DNA from: Skeletonema tropicum
Lineage: Eukaryota > Bacillariophyta > Thalassiosirophyceae > Thalassiosirales > Thalassiosiraceae
NCBI GenBank assembly: GCA_037178625.1
Contig: JAWZXG010000029.1
Coordinates: 62,001 to 126,000 of the forward strand
DNA length: 64,000 bases
Reading direction: 5' to 3'
The position numbers and the translations under genes were made by a program. Below are positions 1 through 10,989 of the stretch, piece after piece. Each line of letters starts with the position of its first letter. Position 1 is the first letter of the stretch. A model generated the notes under the pieces. It saw nothing but the letters and a program-made list of their open reading frames with translations. It was not told where the DNA came from and ran no database searches.

Positions 1-1652
1 GAGCGTCTGATGCGATGCGGTCGAGCATTGGTGCAGGGCTAGAAGCTGGCTGCGCTCTTGGATCCTTACATATCGGGACTCCACTATTCAAGCTGGGCTG
101 TGCTTGCAGAGCGGCAGGAACTGTATTATTGTTCCCGCGGATGCAACATGGAAGTTGAACATCAATCGCGCTCGGAGGCTCTGAGGTCACATTGTTGACA
201 TGATACTCAAGAGCAGCTGGGGCATTAGCATACCCTGTTACTTCTTCAAGGCTCGTAGAATAGATATCGATGAAAGTAGTGCAATTCCCAACAGGGTCGG
301 CGTTTCAGGCCTGATGAGGGACGAAGACTCGTTGACCTTGGGCATTAACTTGGATGGAATAAAGTTGCTGTTGAACAGGTGCTGACGGAGCTGTTGCTGC
401 AGACGTAGCAAACATTGGAGCTGGTTGCGGAGGTGCTTGGGGAACTGGAGCTGGAGGTAGTTGAGCAGGTTGTTGAGGAGCTACGAGGTAAGATCCATGT
501 TGCTGTTGCGGGGGTTCTTGCTCGTTGCTCTTGAAACGACGCTCATAACCTTTCTTCCACCAATATGGGGCAGACGTCCTGGTTTTGCCTTGATAGAACT
601 TCTCAGCAAGCTCCTTCTTGAAATTAGACCCGTTGAAACAATAGATACAGTCTTTCCACTTATGGTTGTGATCAGGATGAATTGAACATTGCTTGGAGTG
701 GAACTCCTTGCCGTTGTTGGTGTTGTTACTGTTGTTCCCATTGCCATTGCGACCGCTCTTATTGCGGTTATTCTTCTTCTTCTTCCGTTGACGTCGATCT
801 TGGCCTCCATCTCCATCGGCTTCATCGTCATCGTCGTCATCCTTCCTCTTCCTCTTCTTCTCTTCTTGCTGTTGATACTTCTTTCGGACTTCCTTGCCGT
901 AATCTCGAGACCACCAGGCCTCTAGATACTCCATTACGTCGGTCCATACAAGGGCGTTGTTACCATTACCTTGGAGGTCATAAACATCAACGTCCTTCTC
1001 ATCTTGGAGGAAATCTTTGGCCTCCTCGGGGAGACCAAGCATCAGAGCAGTAGTCTTTTGCATATCGGAACATTGCGCTCCTATACGAGGCATCATCTCA
1101 CTGTATCTCCAAAGTTCTGACATTCGATCCACGAAGTTGCTTGGTTTGACTGGTAGGTTGAATTCCTTCTGGTGTTTGTACTGGATGCGAAGGATGTGCT
1201 GATCGAAGGCATCACCGGGGTTAGGATGTTTTGTCCACATGATGAAATAGGCACCAAGAGCATCCACGAAGTCCTGATCGGTCGCTTGATTATTGTTATC
1301 CCAGTAGTCATGTCCCTCATCCATCAGCCTGCCTCCACGTGTTCTTTGCAGGTCCATCGAGAAGCTTCCCGTAGTTGGCGAAGCGAGTGGCTGGGGCCCA
1401 TTGACATTCATCCGCCATGTTGACGTAGGATTCGGCTTGGCCCAAGTAATGTTCAAGTTCCGTACTAGGTGCGTTATCCCTGAACACAATGAAGTCTTCC
1501 TCAATCTTGCTTCCATCTGGGCGAAGTCCATAGATCCTTTTACTTCCGAAACGAGGCATCTCCTTGAGCGCTGCTGCACTTTTGGAGGTGAGTTCGTTCC
1601 GAGCGTACCTGGTGTGAAACAACCATGCGTTCTTTGATTTGTAGGTATTCAT
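1..1652 (-). pseudogene. LTR-retrotransposon gag(-pol) fragment, frameshifted and with an in-frame stop
   Basis: The minus strand encodes a Gag-like protein. An upstream reading frame (1652 down to about 1317) runs into a second frame (to 305) that shows a Gag-type helical region (WTKHPNPGDAFDQHILRIQ, around 1175-1245), a basic/acidic low-complexity stretch (KKRKRKDDDDDDEADGDGG) and a zinc-knuckle-like cluster CSIHPDHNHKWKDCIYC near 640-700. A Q/P-rich tail follows. The two frames differ (1652 and 1579 fall in different phases), so a frameshift lies near 1320-1370. The frame then meets TGA at 305-307 but stays open in the same frame for another 101 codons to the window edge. No protease, integrase or reverse transcriptase is in view; they would lie beyond base 1. 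The family (copia or gypsy) cannot be decided here. Probably a decayed or readthrough-dependent copy. Confidence 0.7.
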
Positions 1653-1689
1653 TTTGTACGTAGTTTTTCTTCTTGGTTGGTTTATATGG

Positions 1690-1936
1690 GAGTATTAATA
1701 CTGTGTCCAATCTAGCTAACAATTGAGCTTATTATTGATCAATAGATGTAACGAATAGAATTATTATGACTTAAAATATAAAGGAAACGATCAACGTTTT
1801 TGGATTCGGTTGCTTTCATTGGCGATGGAGGATTACGAAACATATTGAGAAACGAGAAACCAGATAAAGCATTCCGAAACATATTGAGAAACGAGAAACC
1901 AGATAACATAAATATGAATTTGATTGATGTCCGACA
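1690..1936 (-). repeat. Probable 5' LTR/leader of the retroelement (tentative)
   Basis: Upstream of gag on the minus strand, homology to the DUF1800 gene stops abruptly. A TG-starting sequence (TGTCGGACATC on the minus strand, beginning at 1936) opens an AT-rich segment with a TATA-like stretch near 1775. The segment includes a 39-bp near-perfect direct repeat in tandem (about 1836-1907, core CGAAACATATTGAGAAACG). The 3' copy of the LTR is outside the window, so neither LTR end nor the target-site duplication can be confirmed. Confidence 0.3.
1836..1907. repeat. 39-bp tandem direct repeat (two copies)
   Basis: Two adjacent copies of a unit beginning CGAAACATATTGAGAAACG and continuing AGAAACCAGATAA. 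Read on the minus strand it yields the duplicated peptide FIWFLVSQYVS at the artificial end of the DUF1800 frame. It lies inside the probable LTR. Confidence 0.75.
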
Positions 1937-4900
1937 CTACGTAGGTGTGACACTTTGCATACAATGGTGAAGAGGGAAGGACTCGCAATCGAAGGTAGTC
2001 GGGATTCTCTCGATAAAGTTCACTATCATGGTGAAACTCTGGGATTGGCTTTGACCCAAGTGCATAATACGTTGCGCCCTTTCGAAGAAAGTGTTTTGCT
2101 GGCAAGTCTTCACAAAGGGCAACATGATCTCCAATGTATCCCTCTTGAAGGTTGTTTTTGGGGAACAAATCACGGAAACCGCCTTTCATTCTCATAGGAT
2201 CAATGATCTTGTCATTCCAAATTGAATTGAGGGTTTGAGAAGAAAGAGGCGTAATGTTAGACACAAAACTACCTTTCACTCAAAAAAAAAAGTAAACACT
2301 CCAATAGACTCACCGTTCGGCCACTGACACTCCACCTCTTTCCTTCCTGTCACTGAGCCCTGTCCAGGCTCGGGCATATGACACAATATCGTCGAACGAA
2401 TATGTTTCATCTGCGAGACCGTTTTCATTCATGATGTATGTTCCATCCATGTTCATTTTGTAGAGTCCAAGGCTGAAAACAATTGGTGGCCAACGAAGTT
2501 AGATTCTGCTCGCACAAAGAAGCAAAAGGGGACATACGCAACAAGAATGACCATCCTCACCTAAATAGCTGCATAATCTCACGAGCAAAGTTCTCATCTG
2601 GGTGGTTTAGGGTCCCAGATTTGTCAATGTTGTATTGGAGGCTCTTGTTATCCTGGTAATCCAACCACTTTCCCACGAGGAGATTGAAACTGAATTCCTG
2701 CATGAGATCCCGATAGTTTCCAAATGCGTGATTCACAAACATGTCATAGAAAGCAATAAAATGTTCTGTAACTTCATTGAAGGTTCCTCCACTTCCAGGC
2801 AAACCTACTGCGATAATTTGAGATAGATTCCACGCCATCTTTTGCCTCAATTGGTCGACTCCTTTGAGAGCTAGAGTGGCTGAAATATAGATGCAAAGAA
2901 GTATGTTAGAATAAACAAGAGTCACGTGGACATGTCGTGATCAAAGAACTCAATATCACTTACTCCAGACTGTATGCCTTTGTGTTGAGTAATCATGGAT
3001 ACCCCAGTTACGAAATCCAGTTCCTTCCGGTACAACTACACTAAAACCACGGTCTCCAGTAAAGGGATCGGATGCCACCTCGTTGGGAGATCCGCAAACA
3101 AGAACTGGACCTTCATTTGGATTCAAATCCACGGACTTGAATACATCTTGGACGCCTGCGTCACTTAGTGGGAATGGAGAATTTTTGGTGGGTACATGAT
3201 CGTCGAGAATTCCAACATATGTGTAAGTGGAAAAGCCTGTATCTTCTACGCCATACAGCCAGACCATATCCTTAATAGTAACCTTGGGACCAGAAATTTT
3301 CGTGTACTTCGTTGTTGAAGCAGATGTCAAATCGAGGACCGACAATTCGAGTGGGTGGACATGCTTCCAACAGCTACCATCACCTGCACGGACGTTTCCA
3401 AACTCCAACTTCGTATCATCTGCAGCATCACAACCACGAATATCTCGGAAAACATCGACCACATTTGGATTGTAATCGATGTCAGTACGCATACCCCTGC
3501 TTGAGATTAAGTCAGAGAATGTCTTGAGGGTCGTCTCTCCAAGATTGGCCGTATTTGCGCAAACAGCATCGTCTGATTTACGAACCCAACGAGAGGTGGA
3601 TCCCACGCATGGACTCTTGAGATAAGCTCTTCCATTAGAGTCAACATCGTCAGTGAAAGGCAATGAAGTCAGGGCGTAGAGCTTTCTACCCTTTAGATCA
3701 TTGATACCATTGAGATTTGCTTCCGTGATCTCAATTACTTCATTTGGTATCTCGCCTGGCTTGCATACATTGGGCTGAAAAGAGAGCTTGCATCCATCCT
3801 CGTTAAGGAAGGATCGTTCGACGTTTTGACACTGGACTGGTTTGCCTGCCACCTCATTCACATCATATGTGTCCATAACGAGCTGACCACCTCCATCCAT
3901 AAGCTGTTTTGACAGAGGGGAGAACAGATTCAAGAGAGAAATTAATCAGACACGCATTCATCATTCCCAATAGACCAGAGATCAAGCAGTGAAGCAGTTC
4001 TTACCGGATTGTCCACAGTGTTCTCATAAAAGCTGAAGTGAGGATCGTAAGCGAACACAACACCATCTGCACTTCTACCAAACACAGTAGGAAAAGAACC
4101 TGGGGGGGATCCATCACCGTCCAGTGGGAAGGGTTTCCTAAACGTGGGGAAGCCATCACATTGATTACTTCCTTCGAGAGACGTAGTGTTGAGCAAAGCA
4201 TTTTCGAAGGGCTTGATATAATCGCTGAAGAGAGGATAGTCATCAGAGTTTTCAATAGTGGGCAGATCGTTAGATTTGAAGGCGGGGAGGTTGACTACGT
4301 TGTAGGGAACTAAATTTGTGTTTCCCTCAAAACCCTCCAAGGATACCTCAGGATTATCAAGTTTGATTTCAATACCAACATCCGAACCAGAAACTGCAAG
4401 CACTGAGACTGGGCATCCTGTAGTTATAGTTGAAATTGAACACAGAGAGGCAGTGAGTCAGTGAGTCAGTGAGTCAGATTCAAAAGAGGCCACACATGTC
4501 TGTCATACAAGATAGAGTATCTGGATCTTACCAACACAATCAGAAACATATGATCCCCTGTTCGTAAAGTAAATCTTGTATGGTTGACCCAGCACCAAGG
4601 GGCGTTCAGCGCCCCAGAGATCATGGCCGATGGGGAAAGTTGTGGTGACTGTACGAAAATGCCCGTCTACCTTCCACAAATACTTGCCATTCTTCAACTC
4701 GACGGTCAGGCGCTTGTTCCAACTAGTCTTCCTGTTACTCAACTGGTCCAAAGAAGAGAGGGCATACCTCCTCCAACGGGAGTGAAGTTCGCATGGACGT
4801 GGACCTGTTGCTCCGACTTTGTAGGCGAATTCAAACTTGGGGTTTGTGTGTGAACGATAGAACTCACGATGGGATCCGACGGGCAGATTGATCTGGTCTT

Positions 4901-5477
4901 CAACCCACGAAGCGAAATCGTTTGAAGAGGCTGTCATGGCATCAATGGTTTCTCTTGTTGCGCCAAAGGTTGCCTGGAAGTACATAGCGATAGCAAATGT
5001 GCAATGATAAAATAGTGAGTTGTATGACTATGAAAAGATTCTTATACACCTGCAACCTGCTCTCTGATCTAAGTTAAAACTCACCTGTTCCAAGAAACGA
5101 GTAGCTTCGGCCTCCTCGGAAACGCCATAGGTATGACTCTCCAAAATGTATTCGAAACCTTGATCCAACGCGGGCAACGTCACATCACACTCCATTGCAC
5201 TCCCTTTAGTGCAATCCACTACCACACCACTGCCAGTCTTGGCAAGCACTCCTGCGCTGCGCTCCCAGTCCCTTCCGGCGTAGGAGCGAGAGGCCGTGGC
5301 ACGTTCCCCTCCAGTGGAGGCGTTGCGTCTTGTGAGGAGGCAGAGGCCATCGGAGGGAGATACTCGTGGTAGACGAATGGTGGTTACTCCATCAGCGGGT
5401 GAGATGGGTAGAGAAATGGACCCTGCCGATGGGCATGCATAGGTCGCTTGGGCATTGACATTCGCCGGCGCACACAT
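1937..5477 (-). pseudogene. DUF1800-family protein gene, truncated at both ends by mobile elements
   Basis: Seven exons on the minus strand can be joined with GT-AG introns: 5477-5085, 4973-4532, 4417-4005, 3903-2964, 2879-2561, 2472-2314 and 2268 to about 1937. The last intron, 45 nt, is the least certain. Family signatures are the N-terminal ATRFLEQ/ATFGATRE junction, the core NHPDENFAREIMQLF running across a splice into SLGLYKMNMDG, and the later RDLFPKNNLQEGYIGD and LCEDLPAKHFLRKGATY blocks. DUF1800 is a large family of unknown biochemical role, often secreted. Here the usual N-terminal leader is missing: the only ATG (5475-5477) lies inside the terminal repeat of an inserted element. The usual C-terminal region after SSPLYAK is replaced by retroelement sequence. 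The internal exons have no stops or frameshifts, so truncation is recent, or a shortened protein is still made. Confidence 0.75.
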
Positions 5478-6852
5478 TCACAAATACGCCAGGTTTCTTG
5501 AGTGCTTCTACGCCGCTCTAAAAGGCCCTAAAAAAGAAGCTAAAAGAATCGGTACTTTCTCGCACAAAAAGCCCCCCGCCCCCCGCTTTCACGGCCCAGC
5601 CGCAACACACATTTAATGACACATAGTTCTGTATCATGACACACATTCAATGCTTTCGCCTTCACGAGATAGGAGATTGATTTTAGCGACTACCTTTAGA
5701 GAAAGGGATCCTATATGGAACTCCACGGAACTCTGTCGTCTGCAGGAGAATAGGAGTACCTACGTTGGACGCTATGTTTTTCCCCTAATGCGGAAGGAGC
5801 TCGCCTTGTGACCGACCAACGCACGCCCGCCACCTTCGCAGCTTCTTGTATCTTTTGTCTTGTGTCTTTTGTCTTTCTTGTGTGGCCGTATGTTGGCCGT
5901 TTGCGTGGAGGGAGAGATAGGCAGACGGGTGCATCTGTTGCGTGGTGCACGCTGATTCACAGCGCGATTTTAAGTGAAAGTGGTGGTACGGTAAAGTTGA
6001 ATGGTAATATTGCTTATCTACATACCTACATACAAAATCAGCCATTTTTACCGACACCCACCGCACAAAAACACCACCTCCATGGTGATTATTCGGCGTA
6101 CCCTAGTACCTTAGGAAGTGCTTGTGACCAGGGTTTGACTGCCCTTTTTGTCTTCAGAAACACCATAGCAAGCGATTTCGGTCACTCGAACCCTGGTCAG
6201 GAGCGATATTGAGAGAGCTAGAGCGCATTTTCAGCACACAGATGACGACACCGAATTTCTGCAGCATGTCGGTCCTTAAAAGGGTTTTGGAGTTTGTCTA
6301 CAGCAATGATACTTGGCTGATCTATACAATATAATTATTCGAAGATACCAACCGAGTATCATTGGCACAGCCGCACCCAAAGTCTCTCAAAGCACTGCCT
6401 TGCGGTCAAAATTCGACGCATCATCACAATATTTGACCCCCTATCCGAAGGGCCTCTCGTCGTAATTATTAATGTTCTGACAAAATAATCTTGTTATTAT
6501 ATATTAATAGAAGCGATTTAATCTATCAAACTTAATTAGGGACTTGATATTAGCTGAGATATAGGCGACGGCGTCTACGCTGTCGGATGCCATGGTCATG
6601 ATGGTAGATGATGGTTTTTTGATGTACGGTAACTTGTGTAAGTGTACGGTAGCTAAGTTAAGGTAAAAAATCACGTACATAGGAGCTTAAATAAAATCGC
6701 GATTTACTAGCGCGGTGAATCAGCGTGGGTGGACTGAGCAAGACGGGCGGCTTTTTGTGAGAGAAAGTTTCGATTCTTTTAGCTTCTTTTTTAGGGCCTT
6801 TTAGAGCGGCGTAGAAGCACCCAAGAAACCTGGCGTATTTGTGAATGTGTGC
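5470..6852. mobile_element. 1.38-kb element with ~110-bp terminal inverted repeats, non-autonomous
   Basis: Bases 5470-5580 and 6741-6852 are inverted copies of each other with only a handful of mismatches (outer end GCACACATTCACAAATACGC). The trinucleotide GGC flanks both outer ends (5467-5469 and 6853-6855), which could be a 3-bp target-site duplication, although three matching bases can occur by chance. The interior has no convincing coding region and no transposase motif. This fits a non-autonomous DNA transposon or foldback element. It sits exactly at the 5' end of the DUF1800 gene and supplies that gene's present ATG. Confidence 0.7.
6126..6198. repeat. Short inverted repeat inside the TIR element
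   Basis: GACCAGGGTT at 6126-6135 is matched by AACCCTGGTC at 6189-6198, a perfect 10-bp stem with a 53-base loop. It could form a hairpin. No function is evident. Confidence 0.5.
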
Positions 6853-6896
6853 GGCCCGGCCGAGGATTTCTAAGTAGGTAAGCAGGTAGGTACCCT

Positions 6897-7227
6897 GTCT
6901 TTCCTTAGAAAGTGTCCGTATCAACGACCACAGTATTGTACCCCGGACACTTTTTTACCCCTCCTTGAAAAAGGCACGGACACTTACTAAATCCGGACAC
7001 TTCCAATGGTTTTGCTAGTAAGATGTATGCAAACATTTAAGACACCTGTCTTGGTGTCCGAGGACAGTCTACTCATCCCGCTCCCAGGGCGAAAAAATAC
7101 TAGTAAGTGTCCGAATCTGGTCGGAATCTGGGCGGACACTTCCTAATAAAAGGCTGCGGACACCTTCAAGGCACCAGAAAAACAGTCCGGACAATGGAAA
7201 AATCCGGACACTTTCTAAGGTAAAGAC
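6897..7227. mobile_element. 331-bp MITE-like element rich in CGGACACT motifs
   Basis: GTCTTTCCTTAGAAAGTGTCCG at the left end (6897-6918) is the reverse complement of 7205-7227 apart from one extra base. This gives inverted termini of about 23 bp around a short AT/GC-mixed interior. The octamer CGGACACT or its complement recurs about nine times in both orientations (near 6911, 6944, 6977, 6994, 7054, 7107, 7133, 7157 and 7205). There is no coding capacity. It is best read as a miniature inverted-repeat element with sub-terminal motif repeats, as transposase binding sites often are; the transposase source is unknown. Confidence 0.55.
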
Positions 7228-7552
7228 TAAAGACGGTACGATACCTACTTATTTTGAGAGGCAGATTTGGGATTTTGTTGGTCGGGCCAAGGGGGTCGGG
7301 CCCAGGGCACATAAAACACAAAAGAATGTCGGGCCAGTATTGCTCGTTCTCGACGAATTTGGCGGGCCGGCAACCTCTTTTGTCTTTTATTTGGCTCGCC
7401 AACGATGAGAAAAAGAGAATAACCATGCATCTAACGCATCATACACAGCCATAGAAGGTAGACAGCGCCCACGCTACGCTAGCTGTGTAGACACAGCTAT
7501 CAGCAACAGGATCTGTTCAGTTATTAGCAGGTGAAGAACCAACGTTGCAACG

Positions 7553-10500
7553 ATGACCAACACTACGGCCTCGAAGTCGTATGACATCCGCAGCCGTCAG
7601 ACGAAGACGCTTGCCGTGAGGATTGTTCAAGGCTACGAAATAACCAAAACAAAGTGTACGCACTGCGGTATTCCCTTAATGGAATACAAAGGAAACGTAT
7701 CCTGTGTTATTTGCCCTAAGCTTGAGGACGCAATTGACGAAGGCAGAGAAGATGGCGGAGTAGAAATTATCAATAACTTGCTGAGTGGATCAATCCTTGG
7801 TAGCATGTCTTCTTCTAGAGAGAGTGTAGGGAATCAAAGTTTTGAAGAATTAGACAACAGCAACCGTATCTCCAATGCCGAAGTCATGACTCCATCTTAC
7901 TCGATTGAAAGTGAAGCGGAATACTTGCCTTCTGACGGTGCCGATGAGGCTATTGTCGAGGAGCCACTTGCAACATCACCAGCAGAAAGTGCAGATAAAC
8001 CTGAGCCAGAGGCTGAGCCAGAGCACACGACTACACCGCCCGGCAGTGAGGCAAAGAATAATGATAATATCAAGAACGTGCTCTTCATGAAAAAGATTGA
8101 AGAGATGGCGCAGATGAAGAAAAAGAAGGAGGAGGAACTGAAGGAGCACGTTGCGTTCAACGATGTTCATGTTCGCTTTAGTCAAGAGCTTCCAGCCTCG
8201 AGGAGCCCTGTAAATGCAAGAAACAACGCGAGTACAGCCGAACCCATGCGTGCTTGTGTGAGTCCCAGAGCTGTCGCAAAGCGTGTCGGCATCAATAATA
8301 TTGCAGGTGATGGATCTGCGAAGAGTTACATGCCTGCTTTGGAAAGCAAGATGAACTCGGCAACAAAGGGAGATGTTGAAGGAGAAGTCATCAAGCCGAC
8401 GGGCAGTGCTGCTGTTGTGAAAACAAGCGACAAGTCTCGGGATGACGTCTTCTTCACAGAACTTCGTCAAAGGGCAGCGAACAAGCCGAAGGTAGATCCA
8501 TTTCTTATGCGTGCTAATGATAAAGCAGCCAACTCCCGACAGGTAGATCCATTGCCAAAGCTTAATAATGATTACGGTTGTGCGACTGGTCATTTGCGGC
8601 AAAACGTAGCACCAGAGAATGTCGAGCGAGTAAGAGATGTTTATGAATCGGAATTCACGGAGCGTTGCAGAAGAGCCATAATGAGAGAGAAAGAAGAGAA
8701 GGAGTTGATGGAAGCCATGAGCAACCATGCGACAAGCAATCAACCAATTTCCTCTGTTCCACTTGATGAAATGAAAGCATTAACTGTAAAATTTGTGAAT
8801 GAAGAGAGAGTCCCTGAACCATTCGATGAAAACAAGGCGCAATCTAGAGTACCTGAAAATGGTAACAAAACGGAGTCTCCGGTAACAAGTACTACCGAGG
8901 AAGCTGAGAAAGAGACGGCAGAATTCGAAGAGAAAGCAGATTTCGAAGAGAAAGAAGAATTCTTGTTGTCAAACAAAGACAAGCTCCTGAAAAGCTCCAA
9001 TGAAGTGCTTGCTAGCATCAATGAAGTGCTTGGTGAGACCAAACTTCACCTATCAAAGGAGAAGAAATCAAATCAATCGGACGCTGAGAATGTACCAAGG
9101 ACCAATGAAGTGCTTGGTGAGACCAAACTTCACCTATCAAGAAAGAAGAAACAAAATCAATCGGGCACTGGGAAGGTATCAAGTTCATCAGACTCAATAG
9201 CAGATAGTATGAAACAGCACTCACAACGCATTGTTGCACTTGAAGCAAAGACTCTGCAGAAATATACAAATGCGGTGTTGGCAACAACTAACCCTAATCC
9301 TTCCTCGGCATCAGTGAGGTCCCTATCGACCGCTGAGAAAGATAAAAGGCAATTGCTTCGAGGCCGCGTTCTCAAACTCGAGGCAGAAGCCCTGCGAAAA
9401 CATAGCGAGGCAGCCAAGGCCGCTCTTCATGCTCGTCAAGCGCTTGACAAGATGATGCAAAATAGCAAGAAAAATAGCATTGACAAGGAGAATACCGTAG
9501 AGATAAAGCAAGCAAAAATTGAAGACTTGTCTATCAGCTCTTCCCTCAGCACGAAAGATGAAATGGCAGGTCATCCATCGAACTCGGTAGAGTCAGCTTC
9601 TCTATCTCAATATAGCGGGTATGAGTATAGTCGCACTGGCGATGATGCTAGTAGAGAGGAAGAAGTAACCATACGCACTCCTCCAAAAAAACGACATTCC
9701 CGCTCAACATCGAGGGATATGAATCCGCCAGAGCTGAACATTAGTCGCACCCATTCTTCTCGTTACAATAGGGAGCAAAGGGAACATGCACGCTCTCGGT
9801 CTGCACCCAGAAGCAGGATGCCACCAAATATCATGCTACCAAGCCTACACTCTGCATCGCCTAGGCACCACGCTTCGCCAAGGCACAATCGTGACAGATC
9901 TTCCAGGCCCCATCTTATGCCGTACTCGCCACGATCAACACCTCGCAAATCATCTCAGTCTAGTCAACGCCCCTTTTCAAATAGGCCCCAATCGCCGCCT
10001 GGTCTATACAGAAATGGAGCTTCTTCCAATCTTGATCATTCAGCTCCAGTGTCTTATAAGCACCGTGGATCCATGACGCCAAGAACTGTCCACGAACAGC
10101 AACATTTCGACTTCCATCGGAACCAAGCGCCATCACGAAACTTTGAATCAATGATGCTGGCATCGAATCAAACCGTTCAAGAGAGGGTGATGGACCAACA
10201 ACAACCGAGAGTGGTGTACTCTGACAATCCCGTTCAGCCTGTGATGCAAAGGTCAGTGTTGGACAATAGCATTCATCACAATAGTCAAGAACAAATAATG
10301 ATGAACCCGCGGTATCTACGTCAAGAGCAGCCCAGAATGGCAGTTTCGGAGCAGCAGCCCGGAGTGGTAGTTTCGGAGCAACCTAGAATGGTAGTTCGAG
10401 AGCAGCCAAGGATGCTACAGGAACAGCCCAGAACGGTAGTTCCAGAGCAGCCTAGGATGGCCATTCGAGAGCAGCCTAGAATGGTAGTTCAGGAGCAGCC

Positions 10501-10801
10501 TAGAATGGTTGTTTCTGATCAGCCCAGAATGGTTGTTTCTGATCAGCCCAGAATCGCTGCTCCCGAGCAAGTGGTCCACTTGCAACAACCTAGCGTCGGT
10601 TTCCCTGTAGCAGCTTACCATGATCCTGCTACGCAATACTCTCATCTCAATAGTCCCAAAGTGCGATTTACACATCCTAGAGGAACACAATATGATGGAG
10701 CGGTAAGTAATGTCCAATACGTCAATCCAAATGCATATGTGCTGGACGAAAGAAATGATTATTCTTCAATTAGATACGATGGTACTTCGACGAGATGGTA
10801 A
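7553..10801 (+). CDS. Large low-complexity protein with N-terminal autoantigen-p27-type zinc ribbon
   Basis: Single uninterrupted frame of 1082 codons starting at ATG 7553. Residues about 12-58 match the Sjogren/scleroderma autoantigen 1 (p27) pattern: a short helix (LAVRIVQGYE), then CTHCGIPL and, after a loop, CVIC, giving a CxxC...CxxC zinc ribbon. The rest is hydrophilic and probably disordered: KKKKEEE helices around 180-200, a duplicated block NEVLGETKLHLS (about residues 488 and 523), an R/S-rich stretch (700-800), and near 925-1005 about ten copies of an 8-residue repeat with consensus PRMVVxEQ. Function is unknown. The last ~40 bp of the frame are included in the tandem duplication that follows (remnants at 13673 and 16580). 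The gene points towards TRAPPC4, so the two were originally tail to tail. Confidence 0.8.
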   Translation: MTNTTASKSYDIRSRQTKTLAVRIVQGYEITKTKCTHCGIPLMEYKGNVSCVICPKLEDAIDEGREDGGVEIINNLLSGSILGSMSSSRESVGNQSFEELDNSNRISNAEVMTPSYSIESEAEYLPSDGADEAIVEEPLATSPAESADKPEPEAEPEHTTTPPGSEAKNNDNIKNVLFMKKIEEMAQMKKKKEEELKEHVAFNDVHVRFSQELPASRSPVNARNNASTAEPMRACVSPRAVAKRVGINNIAGDGSAKSYMPALESKMNSATKGDVEGEVIKPTGSAAVVKTSDKSRDDVFFTELRQRAANKPKVDPFLMRANDKAANSRQVDPLPKLNNDYGCATGHLRQNVAPENVERVRDVYESEFTERCRRAIMREKEEKELMEAMSNHATSNQPISSVPLDEMKALTVKFVNEERVPEPFDENKAQSRVPENGNKTESPVTSTTEEAEKETAEFEEKADFEEKEEFLLSNKDKLLKSSNEVLASINEVLGETKLHLSKEKKSNQSDAENVPRTNEVLGETKLHLSRKKKQNQSGTGKVSSSSDSIADSMKQHSQRIVALEAKTLQKYTNAVLATTNPNPSSASVRSLSTAEKDKRQLLRGRVLKLEAEALRKHSEAAKAALHARQALDKMMQNSKKNSIDKENTVEIKQAKIEDLSISSSLSTKDEMAGHPSNSVESASLSQYSGYEYSRTGDDASREEEVTIRTPPKKRHSRSTSRDMNPPELNISRTHSSRYNREQREHARSRSAPRSRMPPNIMLPSLHSASPRHHASPRHNRDRSSRPHLMPYSPRSTPRKSSQSSQRPFSNRPQSPPGLYRNGASSNLDHSAPVSYKHRGSMTPRTVHEQQHFDFHRNQAPSRNFESMMLASNQTVQERVMDQQQPRVVYSDNPVQPVMQRSVLDNSIHHNSQEQIMMNPRYLRQEQPRMAVSEQQPGVVVSEQPRMVVREQPRMLQEQPRTVVPEQPRMAIREQPRMVVQEQPRMVVSDQPRMVVSDQPRIAAPEQVVHLQQPSVGFPVAAYHDPATQYSHLNSPKVRFTHPRGTQYDGAVSNVQYVNPNAYVLDERNDYSSIRYDGTSTRW
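10310..10575 (+). repeat. In-frame ~24-bp coding minisatellite (PRMVVxEQ)
   Basis: About ten tandem copies of an octapeptide repeat (consensus PRMVVxEQ, x = S, R, P, Q), with neighbouring units nearly identical at DNA level (for example the two adjacent GTTTCTGATCAGCCCAGAAT copies near 10510-10550). Copy number is likely polymorphic. Confidence 0.85.
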
Positions 10802-10989
10802 ACTACTTTTATTGAGTCAAGTAACATAAATATAGTATTGAATGTGTTTGTGCAAATCAATCGAATTCCTGTGCTACAGACTTTGGCTTCTCTACTAGTC
10901 AGAAATGCGCCATCCAGAGAGAGGACACACCGTTTGCGTTAGTGTCGGTTATGGTAGTGTCGGTTATGGTAGTGCCAGTTCTCTTATCT

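Noticed and set aside
7976..8743. 255-codon minus-strand frame inside the zinc-ribbon gene
   Set aside because: Antisense shadow of a clear coding frame; Cys/His/Phe-rich composition typical of shadow frames.
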